Positions 46,572 to 54,179 of a stretch of 64,000 bases of DNA are shown here, piece by piece (the first letter of the stretch is position 1; each line of letters begins with the position of its first letter). A program made the translations under genes and the position numbers. The notes below the pieces were generated by a model. That model was not told the DNA's origin. It did no database searches and saw nothing but the letters and a program-made list of their open reading frames with translations. The DNA lies in assembly GCF_010095445.2 (NCBI RefSeq), contig NZ_WFGV02000005.1, positions 124,001 to 188,000 of the forward strand. The letters are read 5' to 3'. The stretch is from Pseudomonas sp. TNT3 (lineage in GTDB: Bacteria; Pseudomonadota; Gammaproteobacteria; Pseudomonadales; Pseudomonadaceae).

Positions 46572-48653
46572 ATGCTCATCGGAAGCTATTCGCCCACGCT
46601 GGTCGTCATTTCGCTGTTTGTAGCGATTCTCGCCTCTTACACCGCGCTCGACCTCACCGAACGTATTGCCACGGCCAAGGGCCGAGCCGTGCATTTATGG
46701 ACGGCGGGTGGCGCGCTGGCGATGGGGGTCGGGGTGTGGTCGATGCATTTCATCGGCATGCTCGCGTTCAAGCTGCCCATTGACCTGGGTTACGACGTCA
46801 CCCTCACGTCGCTGTCGTTGCTCATTGCAATCCTCTCCTGCGGCTTTGCCCTGTGGCTGGTCAGTCAACCCCGACTGCCCGCGTGGCAACTGCTGTTCGG
46901 CGCGTTGATCATGGGGGGCGGGATCAGCGCCATGCATTACACCGGCATGGCGGCGATGCACATGCAGCCGGGTATCGATTACGACCCCACACTCTTCACG
47001 GCCTCGCTGCTGATCGCTGTCGGCGCATCAGGAGCGGCGTTGTGGATCGCCTTCCGACTGCGCCAGAACACCCCTTACGTCGCTCTGATCCGCTGTGGCG
47101 CGGCCATTATCATGGGCGTCGCCATCGTCGGCATGCACTACACCGGCATGGCTGCGGCGCGGTTTCCGGACGGCAGTTTCTGCGGTGCGGCGGTCAACGG
47201 CCTGAACAGCAAGGGCCTCGACAACCTGGTGCTGATCACCACGCTGGCAGTGTTGAGCATTGCGTTGCTGACCTCGATTCTCGATGCGCGGATGGAAGCA
47301 CGCACCGCGAGTCTTGCCCACTCGCTGACCGAAGCCAACCGCGAACTCACGCAGCTGGCCCTGCATGATCCCCTGACCGGCCTGCCGAATCGGGTCTTGC
47401 TCGCCGACCGGATCGACCAGGCGATGCTGATGGTCCGCGAACAGGGCGGTTGTTTTGCGCTGATGTTTATCGATCTGGACGGTTTCAAACCGGTCAACGA
47501 TGCGTTCGGCCACCATATGGGCGACCAGTTGTTGCGCGAAGTCGCGGCTCGCCTGCGCGAGGACCTGCGTAGCCACGACACCCTGGCACGGATTGGTGGC
47601 GACGAATTTCTCCTGCTGGTGCAACTGGCCGAACAGAATGACGCGCTGAATCTGGCAGCACGGCAGGTCGGGTTGATCGGGCGTTCGTTCCGTGTCGCTG
47701 AACACGATTTGCAGATCTCCGCCAGCGTCGGCATCGCGATCTATCCGGGTAACGGTGAAACGGCTCAGGAGTTGCTGATGAACGCCGATGCCGCGATGTA
47801 TCACGCCAAAGGCGCCGGCAAAAACGGCTACAGCTTCTTCGACGCGTCAATGAACAGTAACGCCCGCAAACAGCTGCAATTGCTGCAAGACCTGCGTACT
47901 GCCGTGGAACAACAGCAATTCAGCCTGTATTACCAACCCAAGTTCGACGCCGCCAATGGCCGGCCGGTTGGCGCCGAGGCGCTGCTGCGCTGGGTACACC
48001 CGACTCAGGGCATGCTGTTGCCGGACAAGTTCATCGAGCTCGCGGAACGGACCGGCCTGATCATTCCGATTGGCGAGTGGGTATTGAACGAAGCCTGCCG
48101 GCAAATGCGCGAATGGTACGTGCTCGGTTACACCGACTGGCGCATTGCGGTGAACCTTTCAGCGCTGCAATTCTGCCACGTCGGTCTGGTCCAGAGCGTT
48201 GCCAAGGCCCTGGCCACCCACCATTTGCCGGCCAACAGCCTGACCCTGGAAATCACCGAGACCACGGCGATGAGCGACGCCGACGCGAGCATGACCGTGC
48301 TGCAGGCGTTGTCGGAAATGGGCGTCGACCTGTCCATCGATGACTTTGGTACTGGCTATTCAAGCCTGATGTACCTCAAACGCCTGCCGGCCAATGAGCT
48401 GAAGATCGACCGTGGGTTTGTCCGCGATCTGGAACGCGACAGCGATGATGCGGCGATCGTGTCGGCCATCGTCGCCTTGGGCCAGGCTTTGGGTTTGCGC
48501 ATCGTTGCCGAAGGGGTGGAAACCGACATGCAGCAGGATTTCCTGACGCAGTTGGGGTGTGATTCGTTGCAGGGCTACCTGCTCGGACATCCGCTGCCGG
48601 CTGAGCGGTTCATGATGGACATTGTTCGTGGAGAGCAGCTGGCCGCCGTTTAA
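46572..48653 (+). CDS. mucR: MucR-like MHYT-GGDEF-EAL cyclic-di-GMP enzyme
   Basis: The 693-residue inner-membrane protein starts MLIGSYSPTLVVISL. The N-terminal MHYT sensor has seven helices with WSMHFIGM, SAMHYTGM and VGMHYTGM repeats, proposed to bind copper and sense oxygen, CO or NO. A GGDEF domain follows (intact RIGGDEF) and then an EAL domain (intact AEALLRW, plus DDFGTGYSSLMYL), so both cyclase and phosphodiesterase activity are possible. MucR of P. aeruginosa has the same layout and supports alginate production. The frame is open upstream to 46434, but the start at 46572 matches the family. Confidence 0.85.
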   Translation: MLIGSYSPTLVVISLFVAILASYTALDLTERIATAKGRAVHLWTAGGALAMGVGVWSMHFIGMLAFKLPIDLGYDVTLTSLSLLIAILSCGFALWLVSQPRLPAWQLLFGALIMGGGISAMHYTGMAAMHMQPGIDYDPTLFTASLLIAVGASGAALWIAFRLRQNTPYVALIRCGAAIIMGVAIVGMHYTGMAAARFPDGSFCGAAVNGLNSKGLDNLVLITTLAVLSIALLTSILDARMEARTASLAHSLTEANRELTQLALHDPLTGLPNRVLLADRIDQAMLMVREQGGCFALMFIDLDGFKPVNDAFGHHMGDQLLREVAARLREDLRSHDTLARIGGDEFLLLVQLAEQNDALNLAARQVGLIGRSFRVAEHDLQISASVGIAIYPGNGETAQELLMNADAAMYHAKGAGKNGYSFFDASMNSNARKQLQLLQDLRTAVEQQQFSLYYQPKFDAANGRPVGAEALLRWVHPTQGMLLPDKFIELAERTGLIIPIGEWVLNEACRQMREWYVLGYTDWRIAVNLSALQFCHVGLVQSVAKALATHHLPANSLTLEITETTAMSDADASMTVLQALSEMGVDLSIDDFGTGYSSLMYLKRLPANELKIDRGFVRDLERDSDDAAIVSAIVALGQALGLRIVAEGVETDMQQDFLTQLGCDSLQGYLLGHPLPAERFMMDIVRGEQLAAV

Positions 48654-48660
48654 CAACCAC

Positions 48661-48767
48661 CTGTGGCGAGCGAGCTTGCTCGCGCTCGGCTGCGCAGCAG
48701 CCCCTTTTTAATACTGAGAAGAAGGGGCCTGCTGCGCAGTCCAGCGGGAGTAAACTCCCTCGCCACA
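48661..48767. repeat. REP doublet between mucR and the SDR gene
   Basis: Inverted arms begin CTGTGGCGAGCGAGCTTGCT and end ACTCCCTCGCCACA. An inner perfect core (GCTGCGCAGCAGCCCCTT against AAGGGGCCTGCTGCGCAG) surrounds a short AT loop. It may also serve as terminator for mucR. Confidence 0.82.
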
Positions 48768-48853
48768 ATGGCAGCACGCTTACCATGCAAATCCTGCGAA
48801 TGCCGGTTATTCTTGGCCCCGACTGCTTAAGCTTGCAAATGGGGAAAGACAGC

Positions 48854-49600
48854 ATGGACAAAGTCATCGTCATCACCGGTGGGAGCCGAGGCATCGGCGC
48901 CGCGACAGCGCTTCTGGCCGCCGAACAGGGCTTCCGGATCTGCATCAACTATCAGGCTGACGAAGAAGCCGCGCATAACGTGCTCGAACAGGTGCGCGCC
49001 CTCGGCGCTCAAGCCATCGCAGTACGTGCCGACGTCAGCAACGAAGATGAAGTGATCAGCCTGTTTCAGCGGGTGGACAACGAGCTGGGCCGGGTCACCG
49101 CGCTGGTGAACAACGCCGGTACTGTCGGGCACAAATCCCGTGTCGACGAAATGTCCGAATTTCGCATTCTCAAAATTCTCAAGACGAACGTGCTGGCGCC
49201 GATCCTCTGCGCCAAGCACGCGATCCTGCGCATGTCGCCCAAGCATGGCGGGCAGGGCGGCAGTATCGTTAACGTCTCGTCGGTGGCTTCGCGTCTGGGC
49301 TCGCCTAACGAGTACGTCGATTACGCCGCCTCCAAAGGCGCGCTGGACAGTTTTACCATCGGCCTGTCCAAGGAAGTCGCGGGTGAGGGCATTCGCGTGA
49401 ATGCCGTACGGCCGGGGTATATCTATACCGACTTCCATGCGTTGAGTGGCGATCCGGATAGGGTCAGCAAGCTGGAGTCAGGCATTCCGATGGCCCGGGG
49501 CGGGCGCCCGGATGAGGTTGCGGAGGCGATTGTGTGGCTGCTGTCGGACAAGGCTTCGTATGCGACGGGGACCTTTGTCGATCTGGGCGGTGGGCGTTAG
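48854..49600 (+). CDS. Short-chain dehydrogenase/reductase
   Basis: From the ATG at 48854 the product is 248 residues with the cofactor motif TGGSRGIG (8-15), NNAG, the catalytic Ser in VNVSSVAS and YAASK, and the C-terminal PGYIYTDFHA and YATGTFVDLGGGR. An NADP preference is suggested by the basic Arg in TGGSRG. The substrate is not identifiable; the closest type is YgfF-like oxidoreductases. The frame is open upstream to 48785 but lacks a ribosome site there. Confidence 0.9.
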   Translation: MDKVIVITGGSRGIGAATALLAAEQGFRICINYQADEEAAHNVLEQVRALGAQAIAVRADVSNEDEVISLFQRVDNELGRVTALVNNAGTVGHKSRVDEMSEFRILKILKTNVLAPILCAKHAILRMSPKHGGQGGSIVNVSSVASRLGSPNEYVDYAASKGALDSFTIGLSKEVAGEGIRVNAVRPGYIYTDFHALSGDPDRVSKLESGIPMARGGRPDEVAEAIVWLLSDKASYATGTFVDLGGGR

Positions 49601-49612
49601 GTCCTGAAGATC

Positions 49613-49686
49613 AAAAGATCGCAGCCTGCGGCAGCTCCTACAGGGTACTGAGTACATGTAGGAGCTGCCGAAGGCTGCGATCTTTT
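49613..49686. repeat. REP doublet between the SDR and MocR genes
   Basis: Inverted 30-base arms at 49613-49642 and 49657-49686 (AAAAGATCGCAGCC type; one mismatch) separated by 14 bases, between convergent genes. Confidence 0.9.
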
Positions 49687-49690
49687 GCCG

Positions 49691-51100
49691 TTAAAAGGAC
49701 CGCACGATCCGTCCCAACGTCTCCATCGCCTTCTCGGCCGCTTCATCCCAAGGGCTGCCATAGTTCAGCCTGATGCAATTCCTGAAGTGCTGGGTCGGCG
49801 AAAATATCGGCCCCGGCGCAATGCTGATGCCTTGCGCCAGCGCCATCTGAAACAACTTCAAAGAATCCATTTGTGCCGGTAATTCCAGCCAGAGAAAGTA
49901 CCCGCCTGCAGGCTGGCTGACCCGTGTCTGCGCCGGGAAATAACGGGCAATGGCGGCGAGCATCGCGCTTTGTTGCTCCTCCAGCGCATAGCGCAGTTTG
50001 CGCAGATGCCGGTCGTAACCACCGTGTTGCAGGTAATCGGCAATCGCCGCCTGGGCCGGCATCGACGCACACAGCGATGTCATGAGTTTCAGCCGTTCGA
50101 TTTTCTGCGCGTAACGCCCGGCCGCGACCCAGCCGATGCGGTAACCAGGCGCGAGGCTTTTGGCAAAGGAGCCGCAGTGCATCACCAGGCCCTCGGTATC
50201 AAACGCCTTGGCCGGCTTCGGCGCGTGTTGGCCGTAATACAGTTCGGCGTAGACATCGTCCTCGATCAACGGCACCTGATGACGACGCAGCAACTCCACC
50301 AGTTCCTGTTTCTTCGCCTCGGGCATGGTCGCGCCCATGGGGTTCTGGAAACTGGTCATGCACCAGCACACCTTGATCGGATGCCGTTCCAGGGTCTGCG
50401 CAAGGACGCCGAGGTCGATGCCGTCGCGCGGGTGCACGGGGATTTCCACCGCTTTGAGTTTCAGGCGTTCAAGGATCTGCAGGCACGCGTAGAACGCCGG
50501 CGCTTCGATGGCCACCAGGTCGCCGGGCTCGGTGACGGCTTGCAGGCACAGGTTCAACGCTTCCAGGGCGCCATTGGTGATCAGCAGTTCTTCCATGGGC
50601 AGCATCAGGCCGCCGACCATGTAGCGCAACGCAATCTGACGGCGCAGGTGCGGATTGCCTGGCGACATGTCGGTGACCACCATGCGCGGGTCCATTTCCC
50701 GCGCCGCACTGGACAGGGAGCGTGATAGCCGTTGCAGCGGAAACAGCGCCGGGCTGGGGAATGCCGAGCCAAAGGGCACGGTGTTCGGGTCTTTGATCGA
50801 GTCGAGCACCGAGAACACCAGTTCGCTGACGTCGACTTCGGTGGATTCGTTGACCTGACTGCTGATCACCGGCTCGGAAAACGGGCTTGGTGCATGGGCG
50901 TTGACGAAGTAGCCAGAGCGCGGCCGGGCGCGGATCAGGCCGCGGCGCTCCAGCAGGTAGTACGCCTGGAACACCGTCGAAGGGCTGACACCATGGGTCT
51001 GGCTGGCGTAGCGCACTGAAGGCACCCGTTGGCCGGGGCCGAGAACGCCGGAGCGGATCAGTTCAGCGATGTCGTCGGCGAATTTTTCGTAGCGTTTCAT
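49691..51100 (-). CDS. MocR-type regulator with aminotransferase domain (second copy)
   Basis: The 469-residue protein has a GntR winged helix at 1-75 (GQRVPSVRYASQTHGVSPSTVFQAYYLLERRGLI) and a fold-type I aminotransferase domain with the PLP lysine in HCGSFAKSLAPGYRIGW and EDDVYAELYYG upstream. It belongs to the YdcR-like branch and is only distantly similar to the MocR protein at 27143-28576. The target is unknown: neither neighbour is divergent. Confidence 0.9.
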   Translation of the reverse strand: MKRYEKFADDIAELIRSGVLGPGQRVPSVRYASQTHGVSPSTVFQAYYLLERRGLIRARPRSGYFVNAHAPSPFSEPVISSQVNESTEVDVSELVFSVLDSIKDPNTVPFGSAFPSPALFPLQRLSRSLSSAAREMDPRMVVTDMSPGNPHLRRQIALRYMVGGLMLPMEELLITNGALEALNLCLQAVTEPGDLVAIEAPAFYACLQILERLKLKAVEIPVHPRDGIDLGVLAQTLERHPIKVCWCMTSFQNPMGATMPEAKKQELVELLRRHQVPLIEDDVYAELYYGQHAPKPAKAFDTEGLVMHCGSFAKSLAPGYRIGWVAAGRYAQKIERLKLMTSLCASMPAQAAIADYLQHGGYDRHLRKLRYALEEQQSAMLAAIARYFPAQTRVSQPAGGYFLWLELPAQMDSLKLFQMALAQGISIAPGPIFSPTQHFRNCIRLNYGSPWDEAAEKAMETLGRIVRSF

Positions 51101-51140
51101 CGAATGCCCGAATTGAAATTGTTCATATGACGCGGTCCTC

Positions 51141-51255
51141 TGTGGCGAGGGAGTTCACTCCCGCTGGGTTGCGAAGCAGCCCCAAAGATATTGGCAACAC
51201 CACTCATTTTTGCGACTGCTGCGCAGCCGAGCGGGAGTGAACTCCCTCGCCACAG
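51141..51255. repeat. REP doublet (TGTGGCGAGGGAGTT type)
   Basis: Outer inverted arms TGTGGCGAGGGAGTTCACTC (51141) and GAGTGAACTCCCTCGCCACA (ending 51255), with an imperfect inner GCTGCGCAGC-type region. It lies between the MocR and ccoG genes. Confidence 0.88.
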
Positions 51256-51282
51256 GGGATCGTGCGTCTGCATGTTAAGGGA

Positions 51283-52713
51283 TCACCGATTCATCGGCGC
51301 TACAAACCGGCTTTTCGCCACGCTATAAATCTGCGGCTCATCGCTGTCGACAATCTTGAAGCTGATGCTCTGAGAACTGCTGCTCGGGCGTTCTGTCGTC
51401 ATCGCCACCGACACCGGCACATCAACGATCTCGCCGGGCGCCAGGCTCAGTTCGGTCTTGCCCTGGAGCTGAAAACCATCGCCATCGACCAGGGTCAGCC
51501 GGTAATCCTGACGCTGCTGGGTCTTGTTGATCACCTTCAGGCTGTAGATGTTTTCGATCTGGCCCTGGCTGTTTTCACGGAACAGGCCCCGGTCTTTGCT
51601 CACATCCAGCGATACCATGGGCCGCTCGACCAGCGCGAGGGCGAGGGCGCCGATCATCACCAGCAGCACCGCCGTGTAGCCGATCAACCTGGGGCGCAAC
51701 AAGTGCGTCTTGCCGCCTTGCAACTCGTGCTCGGAGGTATAGCTGATCAGTCCACGGGCATAACCCATTTTGTCCATGATCGAATCACAGGCGTCGATGC
51801 ACGCCGCGCAGCCGATGCACTCCATCTGCAAGCCATCGCGGATGTCGATGCCGGTCGGGCAGACCTGCACGCACACCTGGCAGTCGATGCAATCGCCCAG
51901 GCCGACGTCGGCAGGCTTGACCTCGCGTTTGCGCGGGCCACGGTTTTCACCGCGAGCGACGTCGTAGGAAATGGTCAGGGTGTCCTTGTCGAACATCACG
52001 CTCTGGAACCGCGCATACGGGCACATGTGCATGCACACGGCTTCACGCAACCAGCCGGCGTTGATGTAGGTGGCACCGGTGAAGAACAGCACCCAGAACA
52101 GGCTGACACCGGCCATTTGCAGCGTCAGGAGCTCTTCGGCCAGTGGCCGGATCGGGGTGAAATAGCCGACAAATGTCAGGCCCGTGAGCAGGCTGATCGC
52201 CAGCCACAGCGTGTGCTTGGCCGAGCGGCGCATGAGTTTGTTCAGCGTCCAGGGCGCGGCCTGCAGTTTGATCCGCTGATTGCGTTCGCCTTCGGTGATC
52301 TTCTCGCACCACATGAAGATCCAGGTCCAGGAGCTCTGCGGGCAGGTGTAGCCGCACCACACCCGGCCAGCAAATACCGTAATTGCGAATAGACCGAACG
52401 CCGCAATGATCAGCAGCGCCGACAGCAGGATGAAATCCTGCGGCCAGAAGGTCGCGCCAAAGATGTGGAATTTGCTTTCGGACAGGTCCCACAGCACCGC
52501 CTGGCGGCCACCCCAGTTCAACCACACCGTGCCGAAGAACAGCAAGAACAGGAAGCCAGCACCGGTCAATCGCAGGTTGCGAAACAGTCCGGTGAAGCTG
52601 CGGGTGTGGATCAGGTTGTCGCTGGACCTGGCCTTCATCTTTGGACGCGAGGGCTCATAGGTCTGTACAGGCGCAATACTTTCTACGGTTCGGACGGGAA
52701 TTCTTTCGCTCAT
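51283..52713 (-). CDS. ccoG: CcoG, copper-delivery ferredoxin for cbb3 oxidase
   Basis: The 476-residue polyferredoxin (RdxA/FixG family) has several membrane helices (about 40-60, 90-115, 160-180, 340-360). A GYTCPQSSWTWIF and a CMHMCPYARFQSVMFDKDT motif precede two 4Fe-4S CxxCxxCxxxCP clusters (CIDCQVCVQVCPTG and CIGCAACIDACD). The C-terminus is an Ig-like periplasmic domain. CcoG reduces copper for CuB insertion into CcoN. No ccoNOP or ccoI gene is adjacent in this window. ATG 52713 or 52737 could be the start. Confidence 0.93.
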   Translation of the reverse strand: MSERIPVRTVESIAPVQTYEPSRPKMKARSSDNLIHTRSFTGLFRNLRLTGAGFLFLLFFGTVWLNWGGRQAVLWDLSESKFHIFGATFWPQDFILLSALLIIAAFGLFAITVFAGRVWCGYTCPQSSWTWIFMWCEKITEGERNQRIKLQAAPWTLNKLMRRSAKHTLWLAISLLTGLTFVGYFTPIRPLAEELLTLQMAGVSLFWVLFFTGATYINAGWLREAVCMHMCPYARFQSVMFDKDTLTISYDVARGENRGPRKREVKPADVGLGDCIDCQVCVQVCPTGIDIRDGLQMECIGCAACIDACDSIMDKMGYARGLISYTSEHELQGGKTHLLRPRLIGYTAVLLVMIGALALALVERPMVSLDVSKDRGLFRENSQGQIENIYSLKVINKTQQRQDYRLTLVDGDGFQLQGKTELSLAPGEIVDVPVSVAMTTERPSSSSQSISFKIVDSDEPQIYSVAKSRFVAPMNR

Positions 52714-52793
52714 GGTCTTTCGCTCATCAGCCTCCATCAGGCCGGAGCACTATGAGCGTCGATCTGTTTGCATAACAGACTCAGGTATCGCAA

Positions 52794-52825
52794 TAAAAAG
52801 CGGATCAGATGAGCCCTGATCCGCT
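52794..52825 (-). terminator. Terminator of the DUF3203-type gene
   Basis: On the minus strand AGCGGATCAG (52825-52816) pairs with CTGATCCGCT (52808-52799), followed by TTTTT. It stands about 85 bases after the stop of the small gene at 52909. Confidence 0.85.
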
Positions 52826-52908
52826 CCCTGCGACAAGTTGAAGCATCCGCCACAGCGGGACATCGACGCCTATATCAGCCGTCTGCGGGCGTTGTTGATC
52901 AGCGTCAG

Positions 52909-53142
52909 CTAAATCACCGAATCACTGTCGGTCGCCTTCAAATGCTTACGACCATCCACTGCACCTGCTACGGTCAATGCGTCGGCTTCTGCTTCGGTGA
53001 TGTAAACGCGCTGGCCATTGAGCTCCACCGCCGACATGGCTTTTTCGGAGTCGGTGATCACGGTGACGTCGGGGCACAGGCGAATTTCCTCGCCGTTCTC
53101 GAGGGTGAAGAAGCAAGTCTGGTTTTCGATGCGCACGGTCAT
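52909..53142 (-). CDS. DUF3203-type small protein
   Basis: From the ATG at 53142, preceded by AGGA, the product is 77 residues: MTVRIENQTCFFTLENGEE, then PDVTVITDSEKAMSAVELNG and an acidic EAEADALTVAGAVDGRKHL tail. It resembles DUF3203, a small Pseudomonas family of unknown function. The frame is open to 53598 but the upstream part is a shadow of the divergent gene. Confidence 0.75.
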   Translation of the reverse strand: MTVRIENQTCFFTLENGEEIRLCPDVTVITDSEKAMSAVELNGQRVYITEAEADALTVAGAVDGRKHLKATDSDSVI

Positions 53143-53265
53143 GGTGATGTCCTTTTTTCTGCGGGGGTTCTCTAGCATTAGGGCGTCAGTCGTCGGCATC
53201 GTTCGGTGCAACCGATTAATGGTCGGCGCGGTCCATCGTCTAGACCAATTCACAAGGACAGCCGC

Positions 53266-53781
53266 ATGAACGCGTGGTGGCATGAAGTATGGGTGACCCT
53301 GCAAGCGGAATTCGCCGACATCGGCGACGCCGCACAATTGACACGAATTACCGTGAGACTGGTGATTGCTGCGCTGTTGGGCGGCATTCTCGGGTTTGAA
53401 CGCGAGCATAAGGGCAAGGCCGCCGGGGTTCGCACCCACATGCTGGTGGCCTTGGGCGCGGCACTGTTTGTGTTGGTGCCGCAGATGTCCGGGTCTCAGG
53501 CCGACGCGATGAGCCGGGTGGTGCAGGGGGTGATTGCCGGGATCGGTTTTCTGGGCGCCGGCACCATCCTGAAAAACACCGAAGGCGATGAAGGCCACGT
53601 CAAGGGCCTGACCACCGCCGCCGGGTTGTGGATGACCGCTGCGATTGGAGTAGCCGCGGGGCTGGGGCGTGAATCGACAGCGGTGCTCAGTACGTTATTG
53701 GCGTTGGCGATCTTCAGCGTGATGCCGAGGATCTTGAAGCTGCTGGATAAGGATGAGGATAAGGAACGTGATGAACCGTAG
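53266..53781 (+). CDS. MgtC/SapB family membrane protein
   Basis: The 171-residue protein has four to five membrane helices and the MgtC signature: RLVIAALLGGILGFEREHKG, AAGVRTHMLVALGAALFV, GIGFLGAGTILKN and GLTTAAGLWMTAAIGVAAG. It lacks the C-terminal ACT-like domain of MgtC proper, so it belongs to the short YhiD/SapB type. MgtC proteins help survive low magnesium and regulate ATP synthase; the role of short forms is less clear. AAGGA precedes the ATG. Confidence 0.9.
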   Translation: MNAWWHEVWVTLQAEFADIGDAAQLTRITVRLVIAALLGGILGFEREHKGKAAGVRTHMLVALGAALFVLVPQMSGSQADAMSRVVQGVIAGIGFLGAGTILKNTEGDEGHVKGLTTAAGLWMTAAIGVAAGLGRESTAVLSTLLALAIFSVMPRILKLLDKDEDKERDEP

Positions 53782-53805
53782 GACTCATCGACAGCACCTA
53801 CACGA

Positions 53806-53964
53806 TTACACAATCACAGGCGGCATAGTCTCTGGTGGATCTTCCCGAGGTGGCGGGGTGGTTCCAGGCGGTTCCTGTTCGGGAACTGGCTCAGGCTCGG
53901 TTGGTGGGATCGTCGGATTGTCGATATTCGGATCGGGCGTTTCAGCAGGGATTGGAATATTCAT
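53806..53964 (-). CDS. Proline-rich acidic 52-residue protein
   Basis: A small ORF with GGAG eight bases before its ATG encodes MNIPIPAETPDPNIDNPTIP followed by Pro/Glu repeats (PTEPEPVPEQEPP) and ends ETMPPVIV. More than a third of residues are Pro, with no signal peptide or membrane helix. It is divergent from glgE, 215 bases away. Small Pro-rich ORFs of this kind occur in Pseudomonas, and I know of no function. The clean ribosome site and in-frame codon pattern favour a real gene. Confidence 0.55.
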   Translation of the reverse strand: MNIPIPAETPDPNIDNPTIPPTEPEPVPEQEPPGTTPPPREDPPETMPPVIV

Positions 53965-54062
53965 CGTTCAAGCTCCAGTGGCACATGGCGTGAGTCGTGC
54001 TTAAGTCTGTTGACCACCGGACAAATGAATTGATTCCCGTAATCAGCCAAGCGAATCAGCGT

Positions 54063-54089
54063 GAACTTTAGCGGCGCAGGTCGCTCGGA
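54063..54089 (+). promoter_or_regulatory. AlgU (sigma-22) type promoter before glgE
   Basis: GAACTT (54063-54068), a 16-base spacer and TCGGA (54085-54089) differ by one base from the AlgU/RpoE consensus GAACTT-N16/17-TCTGA. It lies about 90 bases upstream of the glgE start and points toward it, giving a plausible leader. Confidence 0.6.
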
Positions 54090-54179
54090 ACCTTAGTGAG
54101 TTCATTCCAGGGCTGAGCGCTTTGCGCGAACGTCGACCCAGCACAAGAGCGTCCATGGGGCGTAAAGGAGAGATGCTCG

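Noticed and set aside
52826..52912. Plus-strand fragment reading DKLKHPPQRDIDAYISRLRA and ending in a stop at 52912
   Set aside because: It reads like the end of a protein but has no start and no identifiable family; too short to call a pseudogene.
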